A DNA stretch of 64,000 nucleotides from Acidobacteriota bacterium. Its GTDB lineage: Bacteria > Acidobacteriota > Thermoanaerobaculia > Multivoradales > J023. Below the pieces are notes generated by a model. The model searched no databases, was not told the DNA's origin, and was given only the letters and a program-made list of their open reading frames with translations. A program made the position numbers and the translations under genes. Below, one piece after another: positions 36,401 to 44,300 of the stretch (positions are counted from its first letter, which is position 1; the number at the start of each line of letters is the position of its first letter). The stretch covers positions 186,001 to 250,000 of the forward strand of contig JAJCXR010000041.1 in assembly GCA_029263315.1 (NCBI GenBank), in the 5' to 3' direction.

Positions 36401-37599
36401 TGCCAAGCCGATTCGTCGTGCTGCCCGAGCTACCCCTGTTGCCCAACGGCAAGGTGGACCGTCAAGCCTTGCGAGATCTTCCGTTGCGCGGCTCGACGTC
36501 CGGTGGGACCGAGGACGGGGTGGTCCTCGATGATCGTCAGCAGGCCTTGGTCGCCCTATGGCAAGGATTGCTGGCCCGTCCCAAGGTCGGCCTCGATGAC
36601 AACTTCTTCCGGTTGGGGGGCCACTCCCTGCTGGTGGTGACCATGGCTTCGGCCATCGAGCGTCATTTCACTATCCGGCTGACTCCGGCCGAGATCTTCC
36701 AACAACCCACCATCCGCCAGTTGGCCCAACGCATCGAGCACCGACGGCACGCCGACACCCCCACCTATGCCCACCTCTTTCCGATCCAACCGGGGGGTCA
36801 GGGGGCCCCGCTGATCTTCTGCGTGCCCCACGTCTTCAGCGACATGATGGCCCAGCGCTTGCGCGGCGAACGGCCCGTCTATGGCCTGCGGGGGGTGAGC
36901 CTGCGGGCCGAGGGCAACCGCGGTCGCTGGCCGACCCTGCAGCACTTGGGCCGCGACCTGGTACGGGAGATTCGCCAGGCCATCGGCGATCGTCCTTGCT
37001 ACATGATGGGTTACTCTTTTGGTGCCTCCATGGCGGTGGAGGCGGTGCGCCAGATGGAAGCCCATGGATTGCCGGTGCGGCGCCTCATCCTCATCGCCCC
37101 GATGGCCCTCGACATCGTGCATTGCGGACCCTTTCGCCTACAAGTGGATGCCCTGCGCCGTCCCCTCGAAGAAATGTCGGCGGGTCAAAAGCTGGCGGCC
37201 GTCCTGCGCAGCAACCACCCCCTCAGCCGACATCCCTATCAAAAGATCTGGCGATTCCTGGCGGTGTATTTGTGGCGGCGGCTGCTCTGCGGTTTCGGCT
37301 CGGCCCGTCGCCTGGTCGGCTTGCCCTTGACACCGCGTATTCTGCACGCCGATGTCCGCCTGGAGCGCTTTCGCCTGCATCGGGAATATCGCCCCGGCAA
37401 GCTTGCGAAGCTCCAGACCCCCACCGTCCTGTTCAACGCCAGGGAGCCTGCCACCGACGCCGCCGCCACTTGGCGGCCCCATTTTGCGGGTCCCTGGACC
37501 GTCCATTCGATCCCCGATCCCCACCTCGGGGAAGCGGCGATGGCCGCGGCTCAAGGGCTCATTCTGCAGCACCTCCAAGACTTGGAGGCCACACCTTGA
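33412..37599 (+). CDS. NRPS module C-A-T-TE
   Basis: A 1395-residue single-module synthetase with a release domain. Condensation domain about 40-455, active motif HHILADE (about 172-178; HHxxxD with Glu after the Asp instead of Gly). Adenylation about 500-1010, with A3 LYTSGSSGRPKG near 669, A5 NEYGPTEATV near 808, A7/A8 YATGDR and GREDEQIKLRGFRIEPGE, and A10 LPNGKVDRQ. Thiolation: FFRLGGHSLLVV with Ser about 1072. Thioesterase: GYSFGAS with Ser about 1202. A 12-bp in-frame repeat (35246-35281) sits in the A domain. The TE makes this the last module of the line. It couples to the methyltransferase gene by a TTGA overlap. The substrate was not assigned from the code. Confidence 0.93.
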   Translation: MPDPSKADRAALLQRAIRLKQAAARAAPPQLPPRPATQQPRLGELQRSLWLLHRLQPRSAAYNLSSAFRLRGHLDSEALGRSLDLLLSRHRLLRSTFRPQGEGAVQVIHPPGDATIERLTAAGGDLLSVATAEARKPFDLERGPLLRLLLIEEDGSHPVGGAPEGLLLLVLHHILADERSLGFLWQDLATAYDAALDNRAVAAASEAPQEAPQYDDYVHWQDHQENPQRSADLDYWRRLLEPLPDDLQLPFERTADRRRADGSKAGGRLLQRRLDGEVGAAIRRLAATVDSTPFVVCAFAFRLLLQRLSGGRDVAFATPVSRRSHPSTASMIGYFLNPAVVRVPLDERRPVDQALRHFDGQLRQAMSHASIPFDQLVEALAPQRRQGSHPIFQSMFVYRQGPPGLRLGGLALEPVSLDLRESKFDLTLFAGEHRDGDGSPGFEIAVEYRTDRFAAVWMDQLLSCYATLLSHLADQPGQPTAAVPMLSTQQQAQLIAFAHGDELEVSAGLVPQQIVTQAGRHPDAPAVIWGDQTWSYRHLVAAARRLASELRRRGLGPGQRVGLCVERSPWMIAGLLGCHLAGAAYVPLDPSYPAERRRQVLDDAEVAAVLGCGLGSGLDGGLDGDAAATSRARWIDIARLPEESHSPAAEVTDLPGPDAELSGDLPAYILYTSGSSGRPKGVVVSHANLQASNNARLQFYGGSPGRFLLLSSIAFDSSVAGLFWSLASGGCLVLPGKDEATDPAQLARLVHQTQITSLLCVPSLYGHLLAAGGNSLGSLHTVIVAGESCPSPLVAEHFRHLPGARLLNEYGPTEATVWATVHDIEPRDAQRPVAIGRPIPGVRLEVLDALGRRVPLGVPGQGWILGPTVAQGYWRQPESTAQRFVRPTIDGAAASAMAYATGDRLSRTADGRLLFLGREDEQIKLRGFRIEPGEIVGALLQLPAVEAAAVVVRSADQLVAFVEIGRGREIGEGDGTGDDIEASLRRALAARLPDHMLPSRFVVLPELPLLPNGKVDRQALRDLPLRGSTSGGTEDGVVLDDRQQALVALWQGLLARPKVGLDDNFFRLGGHSLLVVTMASAIERHFTIRLTPAEIFQQPTIRQLAQRIEHRRHADTPTYAHLFPIQPGGQGAPLIFCVPHVFSDMMAQRLRGERPVYGLRGVSLRAEGNRGRWPTLQHLGRDLVREIRQAIGDRPCYMMGYSFGASMAVEAVRQMEAHGLPVRRLILIAPMALDIVHCGPFRLQVDALRRPLEEMSAGQKLAAVLRSNHPLSRHPYQKIWRFLAVYLWRRLLCGFGSARRLVGLPLTPRILHADVRLERFRLHREYRPGKLAKLQTPTVLFNAREPATDAAATWRPHFAGPWTVHSIPDPHLGEAAMAAAQGLILQHLQDLEATP
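35246..35281. repeat. 12-bp in-frame tandem repeat in the C-A-T-TE NRPS
   Basis: Three units of GTGGGCTCG(A/G)(C/T)(G/A) encode GLGS-GLDG-GLDG in a loop of the adenylation domain, between the A2-like and A3 motifs. Confidence 0.75.
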
Positions 37600-38438
37600 G
37601 CCTCACCTCAAATCCTCCGTCGCGCTGGCAGCGGCGGACCGAGCCTCGTCGATTGGCGCCGAACCACTTCGACATCCTCGACCGGGTGGCGGCTCGCATC
37701 ACTCCCGACGACGCCACCCTGCGTCGATGGTTCGCCACCTACTGGCAACAGCACCGTCGACGTTTGGCCGCCGATCTGTGGATCGTCGAGCAGCACCTGC
37801 CGCCCGGCGCCCGGATCCTCGAATGTGGTGCCGTGCCCTTGCTGATGACCGGCGCCTTGGCGGAGCTCGGCTATGACGTGCAGGCGGTGGATATCGCGCC
37901 GCAACGCTTCGGCGCCACCATCGAGGCCTTGGGCTTGAGGGTGGCGACTTGCGATATCGAGACGGAGCCCCTACCCTTCCCGGACAAGTGCTTCGATGCG
38001 GTGCTTTTCAACGAGCTGTTCGAGCACTTGCGGATCGATCCCATCGCCACCCTGGGGGAAGTGCACCGGGTCTTGAAACCGAGGGGCCAGTTGCTGCTGT
38101 CGACCCCCAATCTGCGCTCTTTCCGCGGTCTGCGCAACCTGTTGCTTCACAACCGCGGGCACGCCGTGTCGGCGGGGGTCTATCGGCAGTACGAGAAGCT
38201 CAGGACCTTGGGCCACATGGGGCATGTGCGCGAGTACACCAGCCGCGAGGTGGCGGATTTCCTGGAACGCATCGGCCTGCGGGTGGAGACCATCATCCAC
38301 CGGGGCGGCCATGGACGCGGTCTGGTGGGCCTGGCGGAACGCTTGGCTCCGGCCTGGCGACCATTTTTTGCCCTGATCGCCCGTAAGCCGGCTGCCGACC
38401 CCCACAACACGGCCAGCGGCCGTATCGGCGACGGTTGA
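37596..38438 (+). CDS. SAM-dependent methyltransferase (class I)
   Basis: A 280-residue Rossmann methyltransferase. SAM-binding strand: ILECGAVPLLMTGALAELGY, followed by VQAVDI with the acidic ribose-binding residue; later PFPDKCFDAVLFNELFEHL and LGEVHRVLKPRGQLLLSTPN, typical of Methyltransf_11/12. Motif I is non-standard (GAVPLL in place of GxGxG). Start is TTG 37596, overlapping the NRPS stop (TTGA), so it is coupled to it. In the locus it may methylate the peptide or a sugar. Confidence 0.87.
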   Translation: MSLTSNPPSRWQRRTEPRRLAPNHFDILDRVAARITPDDATLRRWFATYWQQHRRRLAADLWIVEQHLPPGARILECGAVPLLMTGALAELGYDVQAVDIAPQRFGATIEALGLRVATCDIETEPLPFPDKCFDAVLFNELFEHLRIDPIATLGEVHRVLKPRGQLLLSTPNLRSFRGLRNLLLHNRGHAVSAGVYRQYEKLRTLGHMGHVREYTSREVADFLERIGLRVETIIHRGGHGRGLVGLAERLAPAWRPFFALIARKPAADPHNTASGRIGDG

Positions 38439-38444
38439 CTCACC

Positions 38445-39353
38445 ATGAGCGGACCGACCATCGAGCGCCGTATCTTCATCGTCGGCGTGCCCCGTTCCGG
38501 TACGACCTTGGTGCAGAGCCTGCTGGCGGCCCACAGCCGGCTGACATCGTTCACCGAAAGCCATTTCTTCAGCCGTCACTTCCGGCCCCAGCCTTGGATG
38601 GCGACCCCCTGGCTACGGCGGGATCCGTCCCCCCGAGTGCACGAATTTCTGGCGGAGAATCACATCACTCCGTCGACGGTGGCGTCGGCGGCGGGACACT
38701 TCCCCCTCGATCAACGTCGATCCGGCTGGTTTTTGTTTCGCCAGGGGCCCACCGTGGGGCGGCAGCTGTTGCAATTGCTCGATGCCATGGCGGCGGTGCG
38801 TGGCCAAAGCTGCTGGGTCGAAAAAACCCCCAAGCACCTTCACTACCTACCGATGCTCGACCAGCTCTGCCGTGGTGGTCCCCGCACCCACTTCGTGCAC
38901 GTCCTCCGGGGTGGCCTCGAAACCGTCGCCTCTCTGCATCGGGCCTCCCAGGACTGGCCGACGAGCTATGACCTGGCCACCTGTGTCGAGCGCTGGAACC
39001 GTGACATGGCCCTTTCCTTGCGCCGTTCCCGACGTCGTGTGGCGTCGTCTTCGACCGACCACTTCCTGTGCTACGAAGACCTCACCCGACGTCCCGAGAG
39101 CGTTCTTCGACGGTTGCTCAACGAGCTTGTTCTGCCCTGGGAACCCGAAATCTTGGTGCGCTATCGTGCCAGCTCCAAAAGCCTGATCACCCGGCGGGAG
39201 ACCTGGAAGACGGAGGTCGAGCGGCCCATGCGCCCTTCCGCCACCTCCCGCCAAACCCTCAGCGACGGACAACGGCGTTGGGTCGACGGCAAGCTGCGCC
39301 ATGACCTCTACCAACAGCTGCGTCAGCGCCTAGCAGGAACGAGTCCCCGATGA
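38445..39353 (+). CDS. PAPS-dependent sulfotransferase
   Basis: A 302-residue sulfotransferase. The 5'-phosphosulfate loop is IFIVGVPRSGTTLVQSLLAA, the 3'-phosphate site is around FVHVLRGGLETVASLH, and the acceptor-side block is CYEDLTRRPESVLRRLLNEL. Such enzymes move sulfate from PAPS to hydroxyls of sugars or small molecules. It is 6 bases after the methyltransferase gene and so probably co-transcribed; the product of this locus may be sulfated. Confidence 0.88.
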   Translation: MSGPTIERRIFIVGVPRSGTTLVQSLLAAHSRLTSFTESHFFSRHFRPQPWMATPWLRRDPSPRVHEFLAENHITPSTVASAAGHFPLDQRRSGWFLFRQGPTVGRQLLQLLDAMAAVRGQSCWVEKTPKHLHYLPMLDQLCRGGPRTHFVHVLRGGLETVASLHRASQDWPTSYDLATCVERWNRDMALSLRRSRRRVASSSTDHFLCYEDLTRRPESVLRRLLNELVLPWEPEILVRYRASSKSLITRRETWKTEVERPMRPSATSRQTLSDGQRRWVDGKLRHDLYQQLRQRLAGTSPR

Positions 39354-39416
39354 GCTGCCGTCTCGACCTTCCGAAACCAGCTGCGGCGACCCCTTGCAAC
39401 TGGACCAGGGGCGACA

Positions 39417-40184
39417 ATGCCTGAGCCGCCAGCGCCCGCCGTCTCCATCGTCGTGCCCTTCTTCAACAGCGAGGCCACACTCGGCCGATGCATCGAGTCG
39501 TTGTTGGCCCAGGAAGATATCGGTGCGCCCTACGAAATCCTGCTCGTCGACAACCGGTCGCCGGACGCCTCCCCCGCCATCGCCCAAGGCTACGCCGACG
39601 GCGGACACCTGAGGCTCCTCTCGGAGGCCACCGCCGGTGCCTACGCCGCCCGTAATACCGGCATCCGGCAGGCCAGCGCGCCGCTCATCGCCCTGACCGA
39701 CGCCGATTGTGCCGTCGATCGGGATTGGCTACGGGCCATCGTCGATGGAATGGCAAATCCCAACACTGCGGTACTCGTAGGGCACTGCCGCTACCCAGCC
39801 GACGCTTCTCTGGCCTTGCGCCTGCTCGGCGCCTACGAAAACGCCAAGAGCCGCTACGTCATCGAAGGCTGTCCGCCGGCCAACCATTTCGCCTATGCCA
39901 ACAACATGGCGGTGCGTCGTTCTGTCTTTACCGAGCTCGGCCCCTTCGAAACCTGGCCCAGGGCCGCCGACAGCGAGCTGGTCCACCGGCTGGCGGCGCG
40001 GCGCCCCGACCTCAGGCTGAGATACCACCCGGGCCTACGCATCACCCATCTGGAATTTGTGCGCGGGCGCCACCGAGCGCAACGGCTCAAGCTATATCAA
40101 AGCACCAACGCCCAGATCGCCACCTTCCGTGAGCTCAGCCCGTGGCAGCGCCTGGCGGTGATTGCCTCTTTGCTGCTCGGCTAA
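39417..40184 (+). CDS. GT2-family glycosyltransferase (short)
   Basis: A 255-residue GT-A enzyme without membrane helices. AVSIVVPFFNSEATLGRCIE, EILLVDNRSPDAS and the DADC metal motif (ALTDADCAVDRDWLRA) are seen, with FAYANNMAVRRSVFTELGPF and ADSELVHRLAARR as acceptor-side and base residues. It ends the plus-strand run of the locus. The GT2 fold is clear; the sugar donor cannot be told. Confidence 0.9.
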   Translation: MPEPPAPAVSIVVPFFNSEATLGRCIESLLAQEDIGAPYEILLVDNRSPDASPAIAQGYADGGHLRLLSEATAGAYAARNTGIRQASAPLIALTDADCAVDRDWLRAIVDGMANPNTAVLVGHCRYPADASLALRLLGAYENAKSRYVIEGCPPANHFAYANNMAVRRSVFTELGPFETWPRAADSELVHRLAARRPDLRLRYHPGLRITHLEFVRGRHRAQRLKLYQSTNAQIATFRELSPWQRLAVIASLLLG

Positions 40185-40390
40185 GTACAGGGCGCGGACG
40201 CATGGCGCACAGCCGAAGGGCTCCCGCCCCGCTTCGCTTTCTCGCATGGGAACTACCTAAGGCCCTCAGTTCCTGCTGACGATTCGCCGAATCGGCGACA
40301 AATTTATCACTCGAGGGGCGACGTCCCTTTCGGTCCGACTTCATTCTAGGTAGCATGGTGCCAGTTTCTACCCAACTTAAGGAGCCCGTC

Positions 40391-41299
40391 ATGCTTTCAC
40401 GAACCCTCGTGAGCCTTGCTGCTATCCCGTTGATCCTTCTCGCGTTGCCCTCGATGGCGCAAGATGCCGCGCCCCAGGTCACTTTCAAAACCACCGAGCT
40501 GGCGCCCGGCCTGCACATGTTGGAGGGTGTCGGCGGTTTCGGCGGCGGCAATGTCGGTCTGCTGATCGGCGAGGACGGTGTTGTGCTGGTCGACGACAGC
40601 TTTCCGCCGCACACCGAACAGTTGTTGGCGGCCATCGCCGAGGTGGTGTCGGAGCCCATCGACTTCGTCATCAATACCCACGTGCACGGGGATCATTTGG
40701 GTGGCAATTCGGCCCTCAGCGCCCAAGGCTCGACCCTCGTGGCCCATGACAACGTGCGCAGCCGGCTGGTGAAGGAGGGCATGCCGACGCCCGACGGTCC
40801 TCAGCCGGCAGGCAAGGAGATGCTGCCGGTCTTGACCTTCGATGATGCCGTCACCTTCCACTTGAACGGCCAGGAATCGTACGTCTTTCACGTCGAGCAC
40901 GCCCACACCGACGGCGACGCCGTCATCCACTTCCGAACTGCCAACGTCATCCATGCCGGAGATGTCTTCTTCAACGGCGTCTTCCCCTTCATCGACATGG
41001 ACAACGGCGGTAGCCTCGACGGCTATATCGCCGCTCAGAAGCGGATTCTCGAGATGGCGGATGACGAGAGCAAAATCATTCCCGGCCACGGCCCCTTGGC
41101 CACCTCGGCCGATCTGAAGGCCTCCATCGACATGCTCGAAAGCGCCAAGAAGGCGGTGGGCGGGTTGCTCGCCGAAGGCAAGTCCCTCGACCAAATCCTC
41201 GAAGCCAAGCCGCTGGCGGATTTTGAATCCCAGAGTTGGCAATTCATCACCACCGAGCGGATGATCCGTCAACTGCATCGTGGGCTGACCAGCCAGTAG
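40391..41299 (+). CDS. Secreted MBL-fold metallo-hydrolase
   Basis: A 302-residue metallo-beta-lactamase-fold enzyme with a signal peptide (LVSLAAIPLILLALPSMAQD). Zinc ligands: NTHVHGDHLGG (HxHxDH), a His in VEHAHTDGDAVIH with the bridging Asp, and the last His in IIPGHGPLA. The C-terminal helix region follows. ATG 40391 has AAGGAGCCCGTC before it, ruling out the longer frame. These periplasmic enzymes act on varied substrates; lactamase activity is not implied. It separates the two NRPS gene groups. Confidence 0.92.
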   Translation: MLSRTLVSLAAIPLILLALPSMAQDAAPQVTFKTTELAPGLHMLEGVGGFGGGNVGLLIGEDGVVLVDDSFPPHTEQLLAAIAEVVSEPIDFVINTHVHGDHLGGNSALSAQGSTLVAHDNVRSRLVKEGMPTPDGPQPAGKEMLPVLTFDDAVTFHLNGQESYVFHVEHAHTDGDAVIHFRTANVIHAGDVFFNGVFPFIDMDNGGSLDGYIAAQKRILEMADDESKIIPGHGPLATSADLKASIDMLESAKKAVGGLLAEGKSLDQILEAKPLADFESQSWQFITTERMIRQLHRGLTSQ

Positions 41300-41352
41300 G
41301 ATTGCAGCTCAATCCTGCGCTGGGTGGGGCGGCAGCGCGGACCCTTAGATGA

Positions 41353-44300
41353 CTAGATCGCCGCCATGGGATCGCCTTCACCCACCAGGAGCGCCTGCTG
41401 CTCCTCGTCGCTGAGACCTTCCACATCCGCCAGAATCCGGTCTTCGGCGACCCTGGCCAGATCGCCGAGAGCACGGTGGGCAAAAAGGGTCTCCAGGGGT
41501 AGGTCGATGGCGAATTCCCGACCCAGGCGGATCATCACTTCCATGGCGGCGAGGGAGGTGCCGCCGAGCTCGAAGAAGCTGTCGTCCGCCCCCACCCGCG
41601 GCACCGCCAGGAGCTCCTGCCAGACCTCGGCGAGAAAAGCTTCGACGGGCCCCTCCGGCATGCGATAGGGCCGCTCGGCGAAGCCCTCCAGCTCGATGGC
41701 TGGCAGGGCCGATGCGTCCACCTTGCCCTGCACTGTCAGCGGCAAACTGGGCAGTCGTCGCAGGTGGGTGGGTACCAGGGCAGCGGGCAAATGCTGCCGC
41801 AGGTGACGCCGCAGGGCCTGGTCAGAGACCTCCCCATCGGCCACGTAGTAGGCCACCAAAGGCCCGCCGGAGGTGCCGGTCATCATCGCCTCCGGCTGGC
41901 AACCAATCTCCGCCAGGATGTGGCGCACCCGCTCGACGTCGATGCTGTCCTCGAGCTCGGAGCGGGCCTCTTGCAAGGTCTTGTGACCCAGACGCACGTC
42001 CCAGCTGTAGGGCAAGGCGTAGTTGTGGTAGCCCCGTTGCTGCTGGTGCACATAAATGCCGACATCGTTGATCAAGCAATTGGTCGAGCGGCCCGTATCC
42101 TCAGGCCGTACCCACGGCACCTTGCGTTGCAAGTATGCGAGGACCTCGCTCAACCCCACATCGAGGTATCTGTAGAAATCGACGAAGCGAATCTGGTCGA
42201 AAATCGCATCGTCTTGAAAGATCTCCACATCCAGAGAGCGGGAGACTTCGTCGTCTAGCCGATGGTAGACCTTGCGCGCCGCCAGCATCGCGGCGTCCAC
42301 CTCCTCGGGGCGGCGCCGACCGTCGCGAAACATCTCTTCGTTCAATCGCGTCTCGAACATCTGACCGCGGGACAGCCCGGTGACGACGATCGGGATGCCC
42401 AGCTTCTTGGCCCGCTGGGTGGCCAGGGTGTAGATGGTCTTGAAACAGCCCTGGCAGACGTTGGCAAAGCGCCGCAGGCTATCGCGGAAGATGGCCGGCA
42501 TGGCCGGCGTCGAGGCCATTTCCGCCGGGACCCCCAGGTGCTCGGTGACGCGACGAATGTTGTCCTTGGCCCCCTCGGAGATGAAGCCGTTGTCGAGGGT
42601 GAAGGCGTAGACCTTCAAGCCCATATCGACCAGCCGACACAGGGCGTAGGTGCTGTCTTTGCCGCCGCTGAACAGCAACATGCAGTCATAGCCCTCCGCC
42701 TCGCCCCGCCGTGACACCGCCTCGGCGAACAGCTCTTGGAGCTCGGGCAGGGTTTTGAAATAACCCTCGGCATGCACTTTGGCGGTTTCGTAGGCCCGAC
42801 AAATGCTGCACACCCCTTGCCGATCGAGGGTCGCCCGCGGATGGTTGGACGACAGCCCGCAGCGCTGGCAGTAGGGTACGGCGCCCTCTGCCCCCTTGCC
42901 GGGAGCCGACGACACCTGGGCCTTGGCTCGCCGCGCCACCACGGCACATTGTTCGACGCCGGGAAAGGTCAGCAGGGCCCCTTCGATCTCCGCCGGCTCG
43001 ACGCGAAATCCGGAAATCTTCAGCTGTCGGTCGAGCCGTCCCAGGTACTGCAAACCCAGCGGCTCTGCTCGGCTGTCGGCGACGTCGCCCTCCACCAGGC
43101 GCACCAAATCACCGCTGCGATAGCGGCGCCTGCCGTCACCCTGGGGCGACAGCTGGAATCGCTCGGCGGTCAGGGCAGGTAAACCCGAATAACCCCACGC
43201 CAAACCGTGACGACGAATCCACAGCTCCCCCGGCACCCCCAAGGGCACCGGCGCCAGGGCGTGATTGAGGACTTCGACCCGCACATGATCCGCCGGACGG
43301 CCGATCAGCACGCCGGGGCCATGGTCTCCTGAGACGCCGCCGTCGCGGTGGGCAACGAAGCGATGTACGACGCAACCCACCACCGCCTCCGTCGGCCCGT
43401 ACTCGTTGTGAATCTCCACCCCTTCACCGAGCAGCTCCGCGACCTCCGCCGCCAGCTGGGTCGGCAGGGCTTCACCGCCCACCACCAGGCGACGGATATG
43501 GCTTTGCTCAGGGGCCATTTGGCGCAACAACGTCAAGTGGGACGGCGTCAGCTTGATGAAATCGACGGTGTTGGCGGTCACCACATCGATCAGTGCGGCA
43601 TCGATGCTGCCCTCCGGCTCCGGATAGATCTCCAGAACGCCGCCGGTGATCAAGGGCAAAAAAAGACTGGTGACAGTGAGATCGAAGGCCAATGAGGTGA
43701 ACAGGGGAAAGCGCAGGCGATCCCCCCGGACGTAGCGCCGGGACGCCCAGGTCAGGTAGTCGGCGACACCGCGGTGCTCGATCAGGACCCCCTTCGGGCG
43801 GCCGGTGGAGCCGGAGGTGTAGAGCACATAGGCTAGATCACCGAGGCCCGGGTGATGGTTCTCAGCATGACGGATCTCGGGGAGACGGTTCTTGGGGAGA
43901 CAGTTCTCGGGGAGACGACCCTCGGGGTGCCGACCCGCCGGCCCCATCATCGCCTCGGCGATGCTCAGGGCCTGGGGCCCACCGGGCTCGGCATCGTCGG
44001 CATCGACCCTCAACCCCTCACCCACCAGCACCCACCCGGCGCCGCAATCCCGCAGAATCCTCTGCCGCCGCCGCTGCGGGTAAGCGACATCAAGGGGCAC
44101 ATAGGCGGCTCCGGCCCGCAGCGTCCCGAGGATGGCCACCACCGCCTCGATGGATCGTTTGGCCAGAATCGCCACCCGCTCCCCGGGCAGGACTCCCCTG
44201 GCCAGCAACGCCGCCGCCAGGGCGCCGGAGGCGTCCTGCAGCTGGCGGAAGGTCATCTCCCGTTCCCCTTGGCGCAGGACCGTACGCTCGGCGTCGGTTT

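Noticed and set aside
36996..37595. Longer frame in front of the methyltransferase
   Set aside because: It overlaps the thioesterase of the NRPS in another frame and shows no protein-like features; the TTGA-coupled start at 37596 is preferred.
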